Positions 8,301-13,852 of a stretch of 36,119 nucleotides of DNA are shown here, piece after piece. Below the pieces are notes generated by a model. The model was given only the letters and a program-made list of their open reading frames with translations. It made no database searches and had not been told where the DNA came from. Positions within the stretch are counted from its first letter, which is position 1. Each line of letters starts with the position of its first letter. The position numbers were made by a program, and so were the translations under genes. The stretch is from Puniceicoccales bacterium (lineage in GTDB: Bacteria; Verrucomicrobiota; Verrucomicrobiia; Opitutales; UBA953): the NCBI GenBank assembly GCA_031273045.1, contig JAISSQ010000130.1, forward strand, positions 1-36,119, given 5' to 3'.

Positions 8301-8571
8301 CCTCGACGTCACCATCCCCCCCAACACCACGGCGACCATCATCCTCCCCTTCGCCCGCGGCACCTGCCACATCACCGAAAGCGGCACCCCCTTCGCGCCA
8401 AAGCCGGCGGCACCGGCAGTGCCGGCAGTGCCCGCGCCTCAAAGTGCTGTGCCGCCCGTTAACGGGCGGGAAACCGCCGCCGGAGACGACGCCTCCGACG
8501 ACATCCGCGAGACCTTCACCCTCGGCAGCGGCACCTACCGCTTCACCGTGGTTCCCGTGCCCAAATCGTGA
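5377..8571 (+). CDS. Secreted alpha-L-rhamnosidase, GH78 family
   Basis: 1064 residues from ATG 5377, with stop TGA at 8569-8571. The enzyme hydrolyses terminal alpha-L-rhamnose from plant or microbial glycans. A hydrophobic N-terminal segment ending in FGGGGC looks like a signal peptide, possibly lipoprotein-like, though the lipobox is poor. Order of domains: an Fn3-like domain (TYFWRVRVWDG), the rhamnosidase N-terminal beta-domain (ELYVNGERVGDTVLDP ... GVWLGHGWSGYGDW), a second beta-domain, the (alpha/alpha)6 catalytic barrel with YIVDCAHRERLGYGAEGQ, and a C-terminal beta-domain. Asp571 and Glu576 match the conserved Asp-x4-Glu pair of GH78 active sites. The frame is open upstream back to 4357, but that part overlaps trpF antisense and has no family similarity; ATG 5329 is the main alternative. 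A Gly/Thr loop (about 173-193) and a palindromic insert near the C-terminus are unusual. The 3' end overlaps the convergent permease gene. Confidence 0.94.
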   Translation: MRSMRSQNPVSFLKLFSVVKGAGALAAATFALAFGGGGCAPVPQSASEGESATGSGAAAARACSLAAPVRLRTEHLGGVPVVETREPLLSWALEPAGDAASAAFRNLSQGAYQVQVASAAAKFDAAGAAGAGEGCGDVFDSGRVESGEQAPVVALGDKLIPNKTYFWRVRVWDGGSGTGTGGTGGNGTGGASSLPSAWSAPAAFITAPEAGAWSLAAWLGVAENGVGKGEGHASRVAPWFRKVFRVAGDALPAEALVHVASFGYHELYVNGERVGDTVLDPAISNLALRVFSRTYDVARHLRPGRNVIGVWLGHGWSGYGDWLDTRKEGVHVRRAPHGPAFKLLAPAIGVVSDFSWRAHPSPFSKTGPWSYFNFGGESYDARREQPDWASPALNDADWQPAVPLTNVGEIAVTPQNVEPNRVTATFPAAGVERTGAKKWRVDMGRVFTGRLRLTLTGAAGDEVKIRYTDKGPDDPAVDDARHESAYGQEDRVVLSGRAGGDVFASRFNYRCFRWATVEGVATAPAAVSGELIRTDYARAAAFKSSSPLLDKIHAVVTHTYECLTLGGYIVDCAHRERLGYGAEGQASMDSGFHNFDQAAFYRKWLGDWRDVLMRDGRLTNTAPTTWGGGGPAWKLVCATLPWEHYTHIGDKRVLAENYDMLVRHLAMLEDRITKNPRKILPIFTKDKWQYIGDWYSALYFDPQEQSKYLPPAVRDINPVTEGERRGYERIGEQPPKEKRGIAYPQRQFFSNCFTILGFQTAAKIAAELGKADDIVKYTTLADNLRKAVHDTFYDPVNNTYTGVSEQSYLAVPLLINLPPPELRGKLREALFDNIAKKRGGHLTTGVLASLLQYRYLTAENRDDLVCAAMLKDDYPSIGYFFKYGLTTVPEAWDIVGSGSRCHTSFLSSAAWLVNGLAGVQPDPAAPGYKHFLLRPGAVAGVDAASVERDTVRGKIASAWRVAEKNATTGGVKCYTLDVTIPPNTTATIILPFARGTCHITESGTPFAPKPAAPAVPAVPAPQSAVPPVNGRETAAGDDASDDIRETFTLGSGTYRFTVVPVPKS
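5905..5949. repeat. ACCGGC-type microsatellite inside the rhamnosidase
   Basis: Near-perfect repeats of GGCACC and GGCGGC encode a Gly/Thr-only run within a surface loop of the Fn3-like domain, between the strand ending VRVWD and the strand beginning SAWSAPAAF. Similar GCCGGT words occur in the trpF N-terminus and in many gaps of this window. Confidence 0.6.
8443..8472 (+). repeat. Palindromic coding element, rhamnosidase copy
   Basis: AGTGCTGTG precedes an 18-bp perfect palindrome CCGCCCGTTAACGGGCGG (8452-8469). It is read as SAVPPVNGRE, in the same frame and orientation as the four related copies in the giant plus-strand gene (SSVPAIYGGS type). It sits in a proline/alanine-rich stretch between the C-terminal strands IILPF...HITESG and TFTLGSGTYRF, so probably in a surface loop. 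Confidence 0.7.
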
Positions 8572-9401
8572 ACGGCACCGGCGGCGGCGGAAGTAGCGAA
8601 GCGTTGGAACAGCGTCCGCCCCGCGAACACCGCCAGAAAAATCGCCGAGCAAACAAGCACCACCGCCGCGCCCGACGGCACGGGATGGTAGTAGGAAAGC
8701 ACCAGACCGCCCACGCCGGAGACGGATCCGATGAGTGCCGCCACCGCCATCACGCGCGGAAGCGTCCGCGCCACGAGCAACGCCGCCGCCGCCGGCGTCA
8801 CGAGGAGCGCGGTCGTCAGCAACGCCCCGACGAGGCGCACGCACGAGACCGTTCCCAGCGCGACAAGCACGAGTAGCAAAATCCGCAACATCGCCGGCGA
8901 GCACCCGCAGCGCCGCGCGTGCTCCTCGTCGTAGGAGGACAGTTCCAACTCCTTGTGGAAGAGCGCAAGAACCGCGAGAACGAGCGCGCTCGCGCCGCCA
9001 ATCATCCACAGGTCGGCGTCGGTGACGCCCAGCGCGCTCCCGAAGAGCAGGTCTTGGAAATCGCGATAACTGCGCCGCAGCGACATCAGCGCGACACCGG
9101 CGGCGAACATGAACGAGAGCACAACGCCGATGGCGGTGTCCTCGCGCAACTCGCGCCCGCCGGCAATGCCGCCGACTCCCAGCGCGGTCAGCAACGCCGC
9201 GCCCAGCGCGCCCCAGTAGATTGAGAAGTCGCGCAGGTAGGCGAACACCACGCCGGGCAGGACGGTGTGCGTCAGCGCGGTGCTGATGAACGCCATGCGG
9301 CGCGTGACGACGTAGGCGCCAAGCACGCCGCAGTTGATGGACGCGAGCAGGACGCCGAGCAGGGCGCGCCGCATAAAATCTTCCTGAAACAGTTCCGGCA
9401 T
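8535..9401 (-). CDS. Metal ABC transporter permease, ABC-3 family (ZnuB/MntB type)
   Basis: 288 residues, ATG at 9401, stop TAG at 8535. It is a polytopic inner-membrane protein with about eight hydrophobic segments, forming the pore of a zinc, manganese or iron uptake transporter. Family landmarks are ALLGVLLASINCGVLGAYVV near the N-terminus, RRMAFISTALTHTVLPGVVF, the cytoplasmic E/D motif RELREDTAIGVVLS, LLFGSALGVTDADL, and VGALLTTALLVTPAAAALL, the last being the usual signature before the final helices. It is the last gene of a minus-strand series after tRNA-Lys. No substrate-binding protein or cognate ZnuC-type ATPase lies beside it. Its last 37 bp overlap the end of the convergent rhamnosidase gene. 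Family is clear; the metal cannot be read from the sequence. Confidence 0.93.
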   Translation of the reverse strand: MPELFQEDFMRRALLGVLLASINCGVLGAYVVTRRMAFISTALTHTVLPGVVFAYLRDFSIYWGALGAALLTALGVGGIAGGRELREDTAIGVVLSFMFAAGVALMSLRRSYRDFQDLLFGSALGVTDADLWMIGGASALVLAVLALFHKELELSSYDEEHARRCGCSPAMLRILLLVLVALGTVSCVRLVGALLTTALLVTPAAAALLVARTLPRVMAVAALIGSVSGVGGLVLSYYHPVPSGAAVVLVCSAIFLAVFAGRTLFQRFATSAAAGAVHDLGTGTTVKR

Positions 9402-9480
9402 CTTGGGGGGAAAGGAGTGAAATCGGACGGCGGTAACGGCGGCGGCGGTGGCGGGCGGGAACGGGGCTACGGGGAAAAAT

Positions 9481-9555
9481 TGGTGGGACAGCCGGGATTC
9501 GAACCCGGAACCAATTGCTTAAAAGGCAACTGCTCTACCGTTGAGCTACTGTCCC
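9481..9555 (-). tRNA. tRNA-Lys (anticodon TTT)
   Basis: Read on the minus strand the cloverleaf is complete: acceptor GGGACAG pairs with CTGTCCC, D arm GCTC/GAGC, anticodon stem GTTGC/GCAAT around loop CTTTTAA (anticodon TTT), five-base variable loop, T arm CCGGG-TTCGAAT-CCCGG, discriminator A and an encoded CCA tail. Total length is 75 with CCA. It lies between hisS and the permease gene on the same strand. Confidence 0.98.
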
Positions 9556-9651
9556 GTTTCAAGGTCTGGCGGGCGGCACCGCGCCAAACAAGCAAGGCAC
9601 GCAGGGAACCGCGCCCCGCCGCCCAAGGCAAGCGCGTTTTCCGGCGGGGCG

Positions 9652-9667
9652 GCGCCACCGGTGGCGC
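9652..9667. repeat. Perfect palindrome beside the hisS stop; possible terminator stem
   Basis: GCGCCACCGGTGGCGC is a 16-bp perfect palindrome starting two bases beyond the hisS stop codon. No T-run follows on the minus strand, so intrinsic termination is uncertain. The rest of the hisS to tRNA-Lys gap (9556-9668) shows no gene. Confidence 0.4.
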
Positions 9668-9668
9668 G

Positions 9669-10994
9669 CTACGCCGCCGTTGTTTCAGGGGTGAGCGAGG
9701 CGCGGGGGACGCAGCGTTCGGCGCGGGTGGCGGTGTCGTGAAGGCGGACTTCGCCGCGCGCGAGTTCGTCGGGTCCGTAAATCAAAATGGTGCGCGCGCC
9801 GGACTGCTCGGCGGCTTGGATGAGTTTGCCGAACTTGCCGTCCTTGAGGGCGTATTCGACGGCGGCACCGGCGGCGCGCAGGCGGGCGGCGTCGGCGAGC
9901 AGCGCGGGGCGGCATTCGGGGGCGAGCGCGATGGCGTGGAAATCGGCGGCGGCGGCGGCGGCGGGCAGCAGTCCTTTTTCCTCAAGGAGGTTGCGCAGGG
10001 TGACGTCGCCCATGCCGAAGCCGGTGGCGGGCATTTCGGGACCGCCGAGTTTCTTGACGAGCGCGTCGTAGCGACCGCCGCCGGCGAGAGCGCGTCCGTC
10101 GCCGGCGCGCTCGAACGCCTCGAAGACGAAGCCGGTGTAGTAGGCGAGGCCGCGGACGATGGTGAGGTCGGGGGTGACGAAGTCGCGCAGTCCGAGGGCG
10201 TCGAGGGCGTCGAGCAGGGTCTGCCAGTCGGCAAGGCGCGCGGCGATTTTGGCGCCGTCATCGGAAGCGGACCGGTTCGCGAAGAACGCCCGCATTTCTT
10301 CGAGCGAGCCGAGCGCGGTGAATTGGCGGACGGCTTCGAGGATTTTCGCGGGGTCGAGCGCGGTGCCGGCGAGGGCGGCGGCGGCGGCGGCGAGCAGGTC
10401 GGCGGGCGCGAGGCGCTCGATTTTGTCCACGACGCCCAGCACGGCGGCGGCGGCGGTTTCGGGCACGCCGAGCGAGCCGAGGAAGAGGAACCACAGCGTG
10501 CGGTCGCTGAGGCGGATGCGGAAGTCGGCGGCGGTCAGCCCGAAGGCGCGCAGGGACTCGGCGCACAGGGCGATGATTTCGGCGTCGGCGGCGGGCGACG
10601 GGTCGCCGAGCAGGTCGGCGTTGTATTGGTAAAAGGCGCGGAGGCGTCCGCGCTGCTGCTTCTCGTAGCGGTAGTTCTCGCCGATTGCGAACCACTTGAC
10701 GGGGCGGCGCATGGCGTTGGCGCGCGCGCCGACCATTCGGGCGAGCGAGGGCGTCATTTCGGGGCGCAGCGTGACTTGGCGGCCGCCCTTGTCCTCGAAG
10801 TTGAAGAGTTGGCGGACGATTTCCTCGCCGGATTTCTCGGTGAAGAGTTCGAGCGGCTCAAGGGCGGGCGCGCTCCATTCGAGGAAGTTGAAGCGGCGGG
10901 CGGTGTCGCGCCATCGCGCGCAGATTGCGTTCAGGACGGCGCAGTCGGCGGGATAGAAATCGCGGAATCCGGGCAGGGCGTTGAAGGTCGGCAT
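9669..10994 (-). CDS. hisS: Histidyl-tRNA synthetase
   Basis: 441 residues, ATG at 10994, stop TAG at 9669. This class II synthetase charges tRNA-His in the cytoplasm. The N-terminus FNALPGFRDFYP and motif 1 region are typical. Motif 2 reads FAIGENYRYEKQQRGRLRAF, followed by YQYNADLLG. The histidine-binding motifs are VRGLAYYTGFVFE and AGGGRYDALVKKLGG, and motif 3 is FGMGDVTL. The C-terminal ~90 residues form the anticodon-binding domain (HAIALAPECRPALLADA...). Length and the intact histidine motifs favour HisS over the regulatory paralogue HisZ. It follows the dehydrogenase gene by 22 bp on the same strand and precedes tRNA-Lys, so the three may be co-transcribed. Runs of alanine (GCG repeats) are the only oddity. 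Confidence 0.95.
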   Translation of the reverse strand: MPTFNALPGFRDFYPADCAVLNAICARWRDTARRFNFLEWSAPALEPLELFTEKSGEEIVRQLFNFEDKGGRQVTLRPEMTPSLARMVGARANAMRRPVKWFAIGENYRYEKQQRGRLRAFYQYNADLLGDPSPAADAEIIALCAESLRAFGLTAADFRIRLSDRTLWFLFLGSLGVPETAAAAVLGVVDKIERLAPADLLAAAAAALAGTALDPAKILEAVRQFTALGSLEEMRAFFANRSASDDGAKIAARLADWQTLLDALDALGLRDFVTPDLTIVRGLAYYTGFVFEAFERAGDGRALAGGGRYDALVKKLGGPEMPATGFGMGDVTLRNLLEEKGLLPAAAAAADFHAIALAPECRPALLADAARLRAAGAAVEYALKDGKFGKLIQAAEQSGARTILIYGPDELARGEVRLHDTATRAERCVPRASLTPETTAA

Positions 10995-11016
10995 GGGCGT
11001 GCTGGAGCGGCGGTGG

Positions 11017-11994
11017 TCAGAACTTGTTTGCCTGCGCGAGAGCGGGTTTGCCGTCGAGCAGCAGGAGCAGGTTTTCGAGCGCCATGCCCGCCTGCCGCTG
11101 CACGCTCTCGTAAGTGCGCGAGCCGATGTGCGGCGTGATGACGCAGCGCGGGGCGGTCAGCAACGGGTGGTCCGCCGGCGGCGGCTCCTCGTCGAGAACG
11201 TCCGCGCCGTAGCCGCCGAGGTCGCCCCTGCGCAGGGCGGTCACGATGTCGCCGGTGACGACGAGTTCGCCGCGCCCGCAGTTGAGCAGGATGGCGCCCT
11301 CGCGCATTTTGCGCAGACGCTTCCGGTCAATCATGCCGCGCGTCTCGTCGGTGAGGTTCGAGTGGAGCGTAACGACGTCGCACTTGCCAAGGAGCGTGTC
11401 GAGCGAGCGGACGCGCTTGACCTTGTGCGTTTTTTTGCGGGCGAAGGCGGCGGTGTCGGGCGTCCAGAACGGTTCGTAGGCGAGGATGTTCATGCCGAAC
11501 GCGCCGGCGCGGATTGCCATCTCGCGGCCGATGCGCCCCAGCCCGACGATGCCGAGCGTCTTGCCGGCAATCTCGTGTCCGGTGCGGCGCGTCCAGCGTC
11601 CGGCGCGGGTCTCGGCGATGTGGAAGTCGAGTTGCTTCACGAGCGTGAGCAGCAGCCCAAAGGCGTGCTCGGCGACGGTCGTGTGGTTGACGCCGGGCGT
11701 GAACGCGACGGGGATTTTTTTCGCGGTGGCGGCGGCGACATCAATCTTGTCCAGCCCGATGCCGTATTTGGCGATGATGCGCAGCGGGGGCGCGGCGCGC
11801 TCGATGACGGCGGCGGTGATGGCGTCGTCGCCGCACAGGAAGGCGTCGAAGCCCTGCGCGGCGAGTTCGAGCATCCGCGCCTCGGAGAGGGGGCCGCGCT
11901 CGCGGACGACTTCGTGGCCGGAGGCGGCGAGTTTTTCGAGGTGCGGTCCGGGGGTGTCCTGAAAGGACGTGGTGGTGAGAAGAATTTTTGCCAT
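11017..11994 (-). CDS. D-isomer-specific 2-hydroxyacid dehydrogenase (phosphoglycerate dehydrogenase-like)
   Basis: 325 residues, ATG at 11994 (MAKILLTTT), stop TGA at 11017. It is a cytoplasmic NAD-dependent oxidoreductase of the SerA/D-lactate dehydrogenase family. The Rossmann motif is GIVGLGRIGREMAIRAGAFG. The catalytic triad is visible as the Arg in LNCGRGELV, the Glu in DVLDEEPPP and the His in TPHIGSRTYES. The N-terminal domain carries IAKYGIGLDKIDV and AFTPGVNHTTVAEHAFGLL. There is no C-terminal ACT or regulatory domain, so it is a short type. It may be the serine-pathway 3-phosphoglycerate dehydrogenase, but the substrate cannot be decided. The frame is open further upstream, but that part is basic low-complexity sequence overlapping the divergent promoter region. 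It is divergent from the small membrane protein gene across 95 bp and sits 22 bp ahead of hisS. Confidence 0.92.
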   Translation of the reverse strand: MAKILLTTTSFQDTPGPHLEKLAASGHEVVRERGPLSEARMLELAAQGFDAFLCGDDAITAAVIERAAPPLRIIAKYGIGLDKIDVAAATAKKIPVAFTPGVNHTTVAEHAFGLLLTLVKQLDFHIAETRAGRWTRRTGHEIAGKTLGIVGLGRIGREMAIRAGAFGMNILAYEPFWTPDTAAFARKKTHKVKRVRSLDTLLGKCDVVTLHSNLTDETRGMIDRKRLRKMREGAILLNCGRGELVVTGDIVTALRRGDLGGYGADVLDEEPPPADHPLLTAPRCVITPHIGSRTYESVQRQAGMALENLLLLLDGKPALAQANKF

Positions 11995-12089
11995 TGGAAT
12001 TCGGAGCGGAGGCGCATGGTGGCGGCGCTGCGGCGCGCGGGCAACACCGCCCTTGCGCCCGCGCCGCCGCCGCCGGCACACTTCGCGGC

Positions 12090-12560
12090 ATGGTCGAAAG
12101 TCGCGGGTGGGGAACATGGCTCTTTGAGTGGGCGGCGCTCACGCTCGGCGTGCTGGTCGCCATCCTGCTGGTGCCGGGCATTTACTACGACGCGGAGCCG
12201 GCGTTGCGCCTCCCCGGAATTGAGGTCGCCATCCCGCGCGCACTGGCGCTGGCGGTGCTGGTGTTGAGCGTGCTCAACGCGGTCGTGCGCCCGCTGCTCA
12301 ACTACTTCCTGCTGTTGCTGGCTGCGCCGCTCATCGTGCTCACGCTCGGTCTCGCCGCGCTCGCCGTGCTGTGGGTCGTGAACGCGCTGTTGCTCTACGG
12401 TGCCGGTCAAATCGTCACCGGCTTCCACGTCGCAAACCTCTCGGACGCCATGCTCGGCGCGCTCGTCATCAGCGTCGTCTCGTGGCTGCTGAACGCCCTC
12501 ACCGGCGATGCCGGCGCGGCGAATCGGGAAAGACGCCGGCGCGGCGGGCGCGAGCAGTAG
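12090..12560 (+). CDS. Small four-helix membrane protein, PF04020 family (named phage holin 4_2 / YvlD type)
   Basis: 156 residues from ATG 12090 (MVESRGWGTWLFEW), stop TAG at 12558. Four hydrophobic segments follow: WAALTLGVLVAILLVPGIYY, LALAVLVLSVLNAVVRPLL, FLLLLAAPLIVLTLGLAALA and LGALVISVVSWLLNALTG. The pattern NAVVRPLL...PLIVLTLGL...NALLLYGAGQIVTGFHV is characteristic of this family. Its members are widespread chromosomal inner-membrane proteins of unknown function despite the holin name, and nothing phage-like lies nearby. The C-terminus is a basic tail (RERRRRGGREQ). It converges on the ABC ATPase gene with a 22-bp gap. The upstream frame from 11988 overlaps the dehydrogenase start and is not family-like. 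Confidence 0.88.
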   Translation: MVESRGWGTWLFEWAALTLGVLVAILLVPGIYYDAEPALRLPGIEVAIPRALALAVLVLSVLNAVVRPLLNYFLLLLAAPLIVLTLGLAALAVLWVVNALLLYGAGQIVTGFHVANLSDAMLGALVISVVSWLLNALTGDAGAANRERRRRGGREQ

Positions 12561-12582
12561 CGGCGGCGGTGGCGGCGGCGTC

Positions 12583-13437
12583 CTACACCAATTGCGGAAC
12601 GAAAATTTTCGCGCCGGCGACTTCGCAATCATGGAACGGCACGCCGTAAAGGTGCTCCAACGCGGCGGGGGTGAGCACCTCGGCGGGCGCGGCGGCGGGC
12701 GAGACGCCGCCACCGGTGACGAGCGCAACGCGCGTGGCGCAGGCGAGCGCATGCGCCGGCTGATGCGTCGCCATCAGAATGCCGGCACCACCGGCGGCGA
12801 GGCGGACAAGCGTCCGCAACACGAGCGACTGGTTCCCGATGTCGAGCGCGGACGCCGGCTCGTCGAGCGCGAGAAAACGCGCACCGGCGGCGAGCGCACG
12901 GGCGATGAGGACGAGTTGACGCTCTCCGCCGGAGAGTTCCGTGAACGGCCGGTCGGCAAGCGCGGCAACGCCGACGGCGTCCAATGCCTCACCGGCGGCG
13001 GCGCGGTCGGCGGCGGACGGTCCGCCCCAAAGTCCCCAACGGGCGGCGCGTCCCATCAGCACGATGTCGTGGGCGCGGAACGGGAACGACGGATTGAAAT
13101 TCTGCGGCACCGCCGCGAGCCACGAGGCGCGTTCGCGCGGCGGCAGCGAGCGCAACGGCGCACCGCCGGCGAGGATTTCGCCGCCGAGCGGTTCGAGTGT
13201 GCCGGCAAGCGTTTTCAGAAACGCGCTCTTACCGCCGCCATTCGGACCGAGCAGACAGACGAAGTCGCCGGCGCGGACCGTGAGCGTCACGCCCGACAGC
13301 ACCGGCTGCCGGCGGACGTAGCCGCACGCGAGCGAACGCAGGTGCAACGCGCCCAAGTCACCGGCAGTGCCGCCGCCGGTGCCGGCACCACCGTTGCCGC
13401 CGCTGCCGCCGCTGTCGTCCGCAGAATTCGTTCGCAC
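12583..13437 (-). CDS. ABC transporter ATP-binding protein, iron-complex/cobalamin (FepC/BtuD) type
   Basis: 285 residues if translation starts at the GTG at 13437; TTG at 13356 is a shorter alternative, and no convincing ATG exists. It energises import across the inner membrane. Walker A is LLGPNGGGKSAF, with Ala where Thr or Ser is usual after the Lys-Ser. The Q-loop is AAVPQNFNPSFPF, followed by DIVLMGRAARWG. The signature is LSGGERQL, Walker B is FLALDEPASALD, the D-loop region reads ALDIGNQ and the H-loop is MATHQPAHAL. The ALDIGNQ wording and the C-terminal VLTPAALEHLYGV resemble ATPases of siderophore and B12 importers rather than ZnuC-type ATPases. No permease or binding protein of that class lies in the window, so it is an orphan here. 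The N-terminal 30 residues are Gly/Thr-rich low-complexity sequence. Confidence 0.88.
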   Translation of the reverse strand: MRTNSADDSGGSGGNGGAGTGGGTAGDLGALHLRSLACGYVRRQPVLSGVTLTVRAGDFVCLLGPNGGGKSAFLKTLAGTLEPLGGEILAGGAPLRSLPPRERASWLAAVPQNFNPSFPFRAHDIVLMGRAARWGLWGGPSAADRAAAGEALDAVGVAALADRPFTELSGGERQLVLIARALAAGARFLALDEPASALDIGNQSLVLRTLVRLAAGGAGILMATHQPAHALACATRVALVTGGGVSPAAAPAEVLTPAALEHLYGVPFHDCEVAGAKIFVPQLV

Positions 13438-13510
13438 TTTGTGTCCGTTGTTTCGTGGTTCGTGGTTCAAAAGAAAGCCCCGCGAACCAAGCAGACCCCG
13501 TGCCGCCGGC

Positions 13511-13535
13511 GGGCGGGGAGCGCAGTCCCCCGCCC
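13511..13535. repeat. Intergenic hairpin
   Basis: Perfect 8-bp arms GGGCGGGG and CCCCGCCC enclose a nine-base loop agcgcagtc. The stem lies within the repeat-rich gap and has no adjacent T-run. Confidence 0.55.
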
Positions 13536-13606
13536 CAACGTGGGTGCAGCGGTTCTCCATTCTCGCACAGGGTACCATTGCCTCGTTGTCAGGCGGCCAC
13601 ACACAT

Positions 13607-13723
13607 GGAGCGCCGACTTTCAAGTCGGCTCGGCGATGGTGCGGCGGAGCCGCCATTCTTTTTTTAGAGAAGCAAGGCGGCTACGCCGCATCTCCCCCAA
13701 GCCGACTTGAAAGTCGGCGCTCC
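13607..13723. repeat. MITE-like element with 23-bp perfect terminal inverted repeats
   Basis: The left end (13607-13629) and right end (13701-13723) are exact reverse complements over 23 bp. Each starts GGAGC at the outer side and contains the palindrome GCCGACTT...AAGTCGGC. The core includes the smaller palindromes GGCGGAGCCGCC and GCGGCTACGCCGC and a T-run. The total is 117 bp with no coding capacity. Its size and ends fit a non-autonomous miniature element or a REP-type composite. Confidence 0.8.
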
Positions 13724-13728
13724 CAGTT

Positions 13729-13745
13729 GCGGGTCGGAGACCCGC
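13729..13745. repeat. Hairpin directly beside the MITE-like element
   Basis: GCGGGTC-gga-GACCCGC forms 7-bp perfect arms with a three-base loop, five bases beyond the end of the preceding element. It may be part of the same composite repeat. Confidence 0.5.
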
Positions 13746-13852
13746 GCGGCTGTGGTGCCGGCGCGCCCTTGACTTCCCGCGCCGGTGGCGCACGTTTCCG
13801 CGCCGGTCGCCGAATCCTTCGCCATTTCCGCCAACCTCCATTCCGTTCCGTC

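Larger units (their letters stand above)
13438..13852. other. Repeat-filled divergent intergenic region
   Basis: No gene is seen in these 415 bp between the ABC ATPase (minus) and the ATP-grasp-like gene (plus). They hold a short direct repeat (ttcgtggttcgtggttc, about 13452-13468), a GC-rich hairpin at 13511-13535, the MITE-like element at 13607-13723 and a further hairpin at 13729-13745. Short frames cross it on both strands, but they follow the repeats and do not look like proteins. Confidence 0.7.

Noticed and set aside
9669-10994. HisZ, the catalytically dead HisS paralogue
   Set aside because: All histidine-binding and class II motifs are intact and the anticodon-binding domain is present.
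9267-11138. Plus-strand 623-codon frame across tRNA-Lys and hisS
   Set aside because: It reads through a clear tRNA and opposite a clear synthetase; no protein-like features.
12090-12560. Prophage remnant suggested by the holin family name
   Set aside because: PF04020 proteins are common chromosomal membrane proteins; no other phage gene is present.
13367-13852. N-terminal extension of the ATP-grasp-like frame
   Set aside because: It passes through the intergenic hairpins and MITE-like element and encodes repeat-derived sequence.
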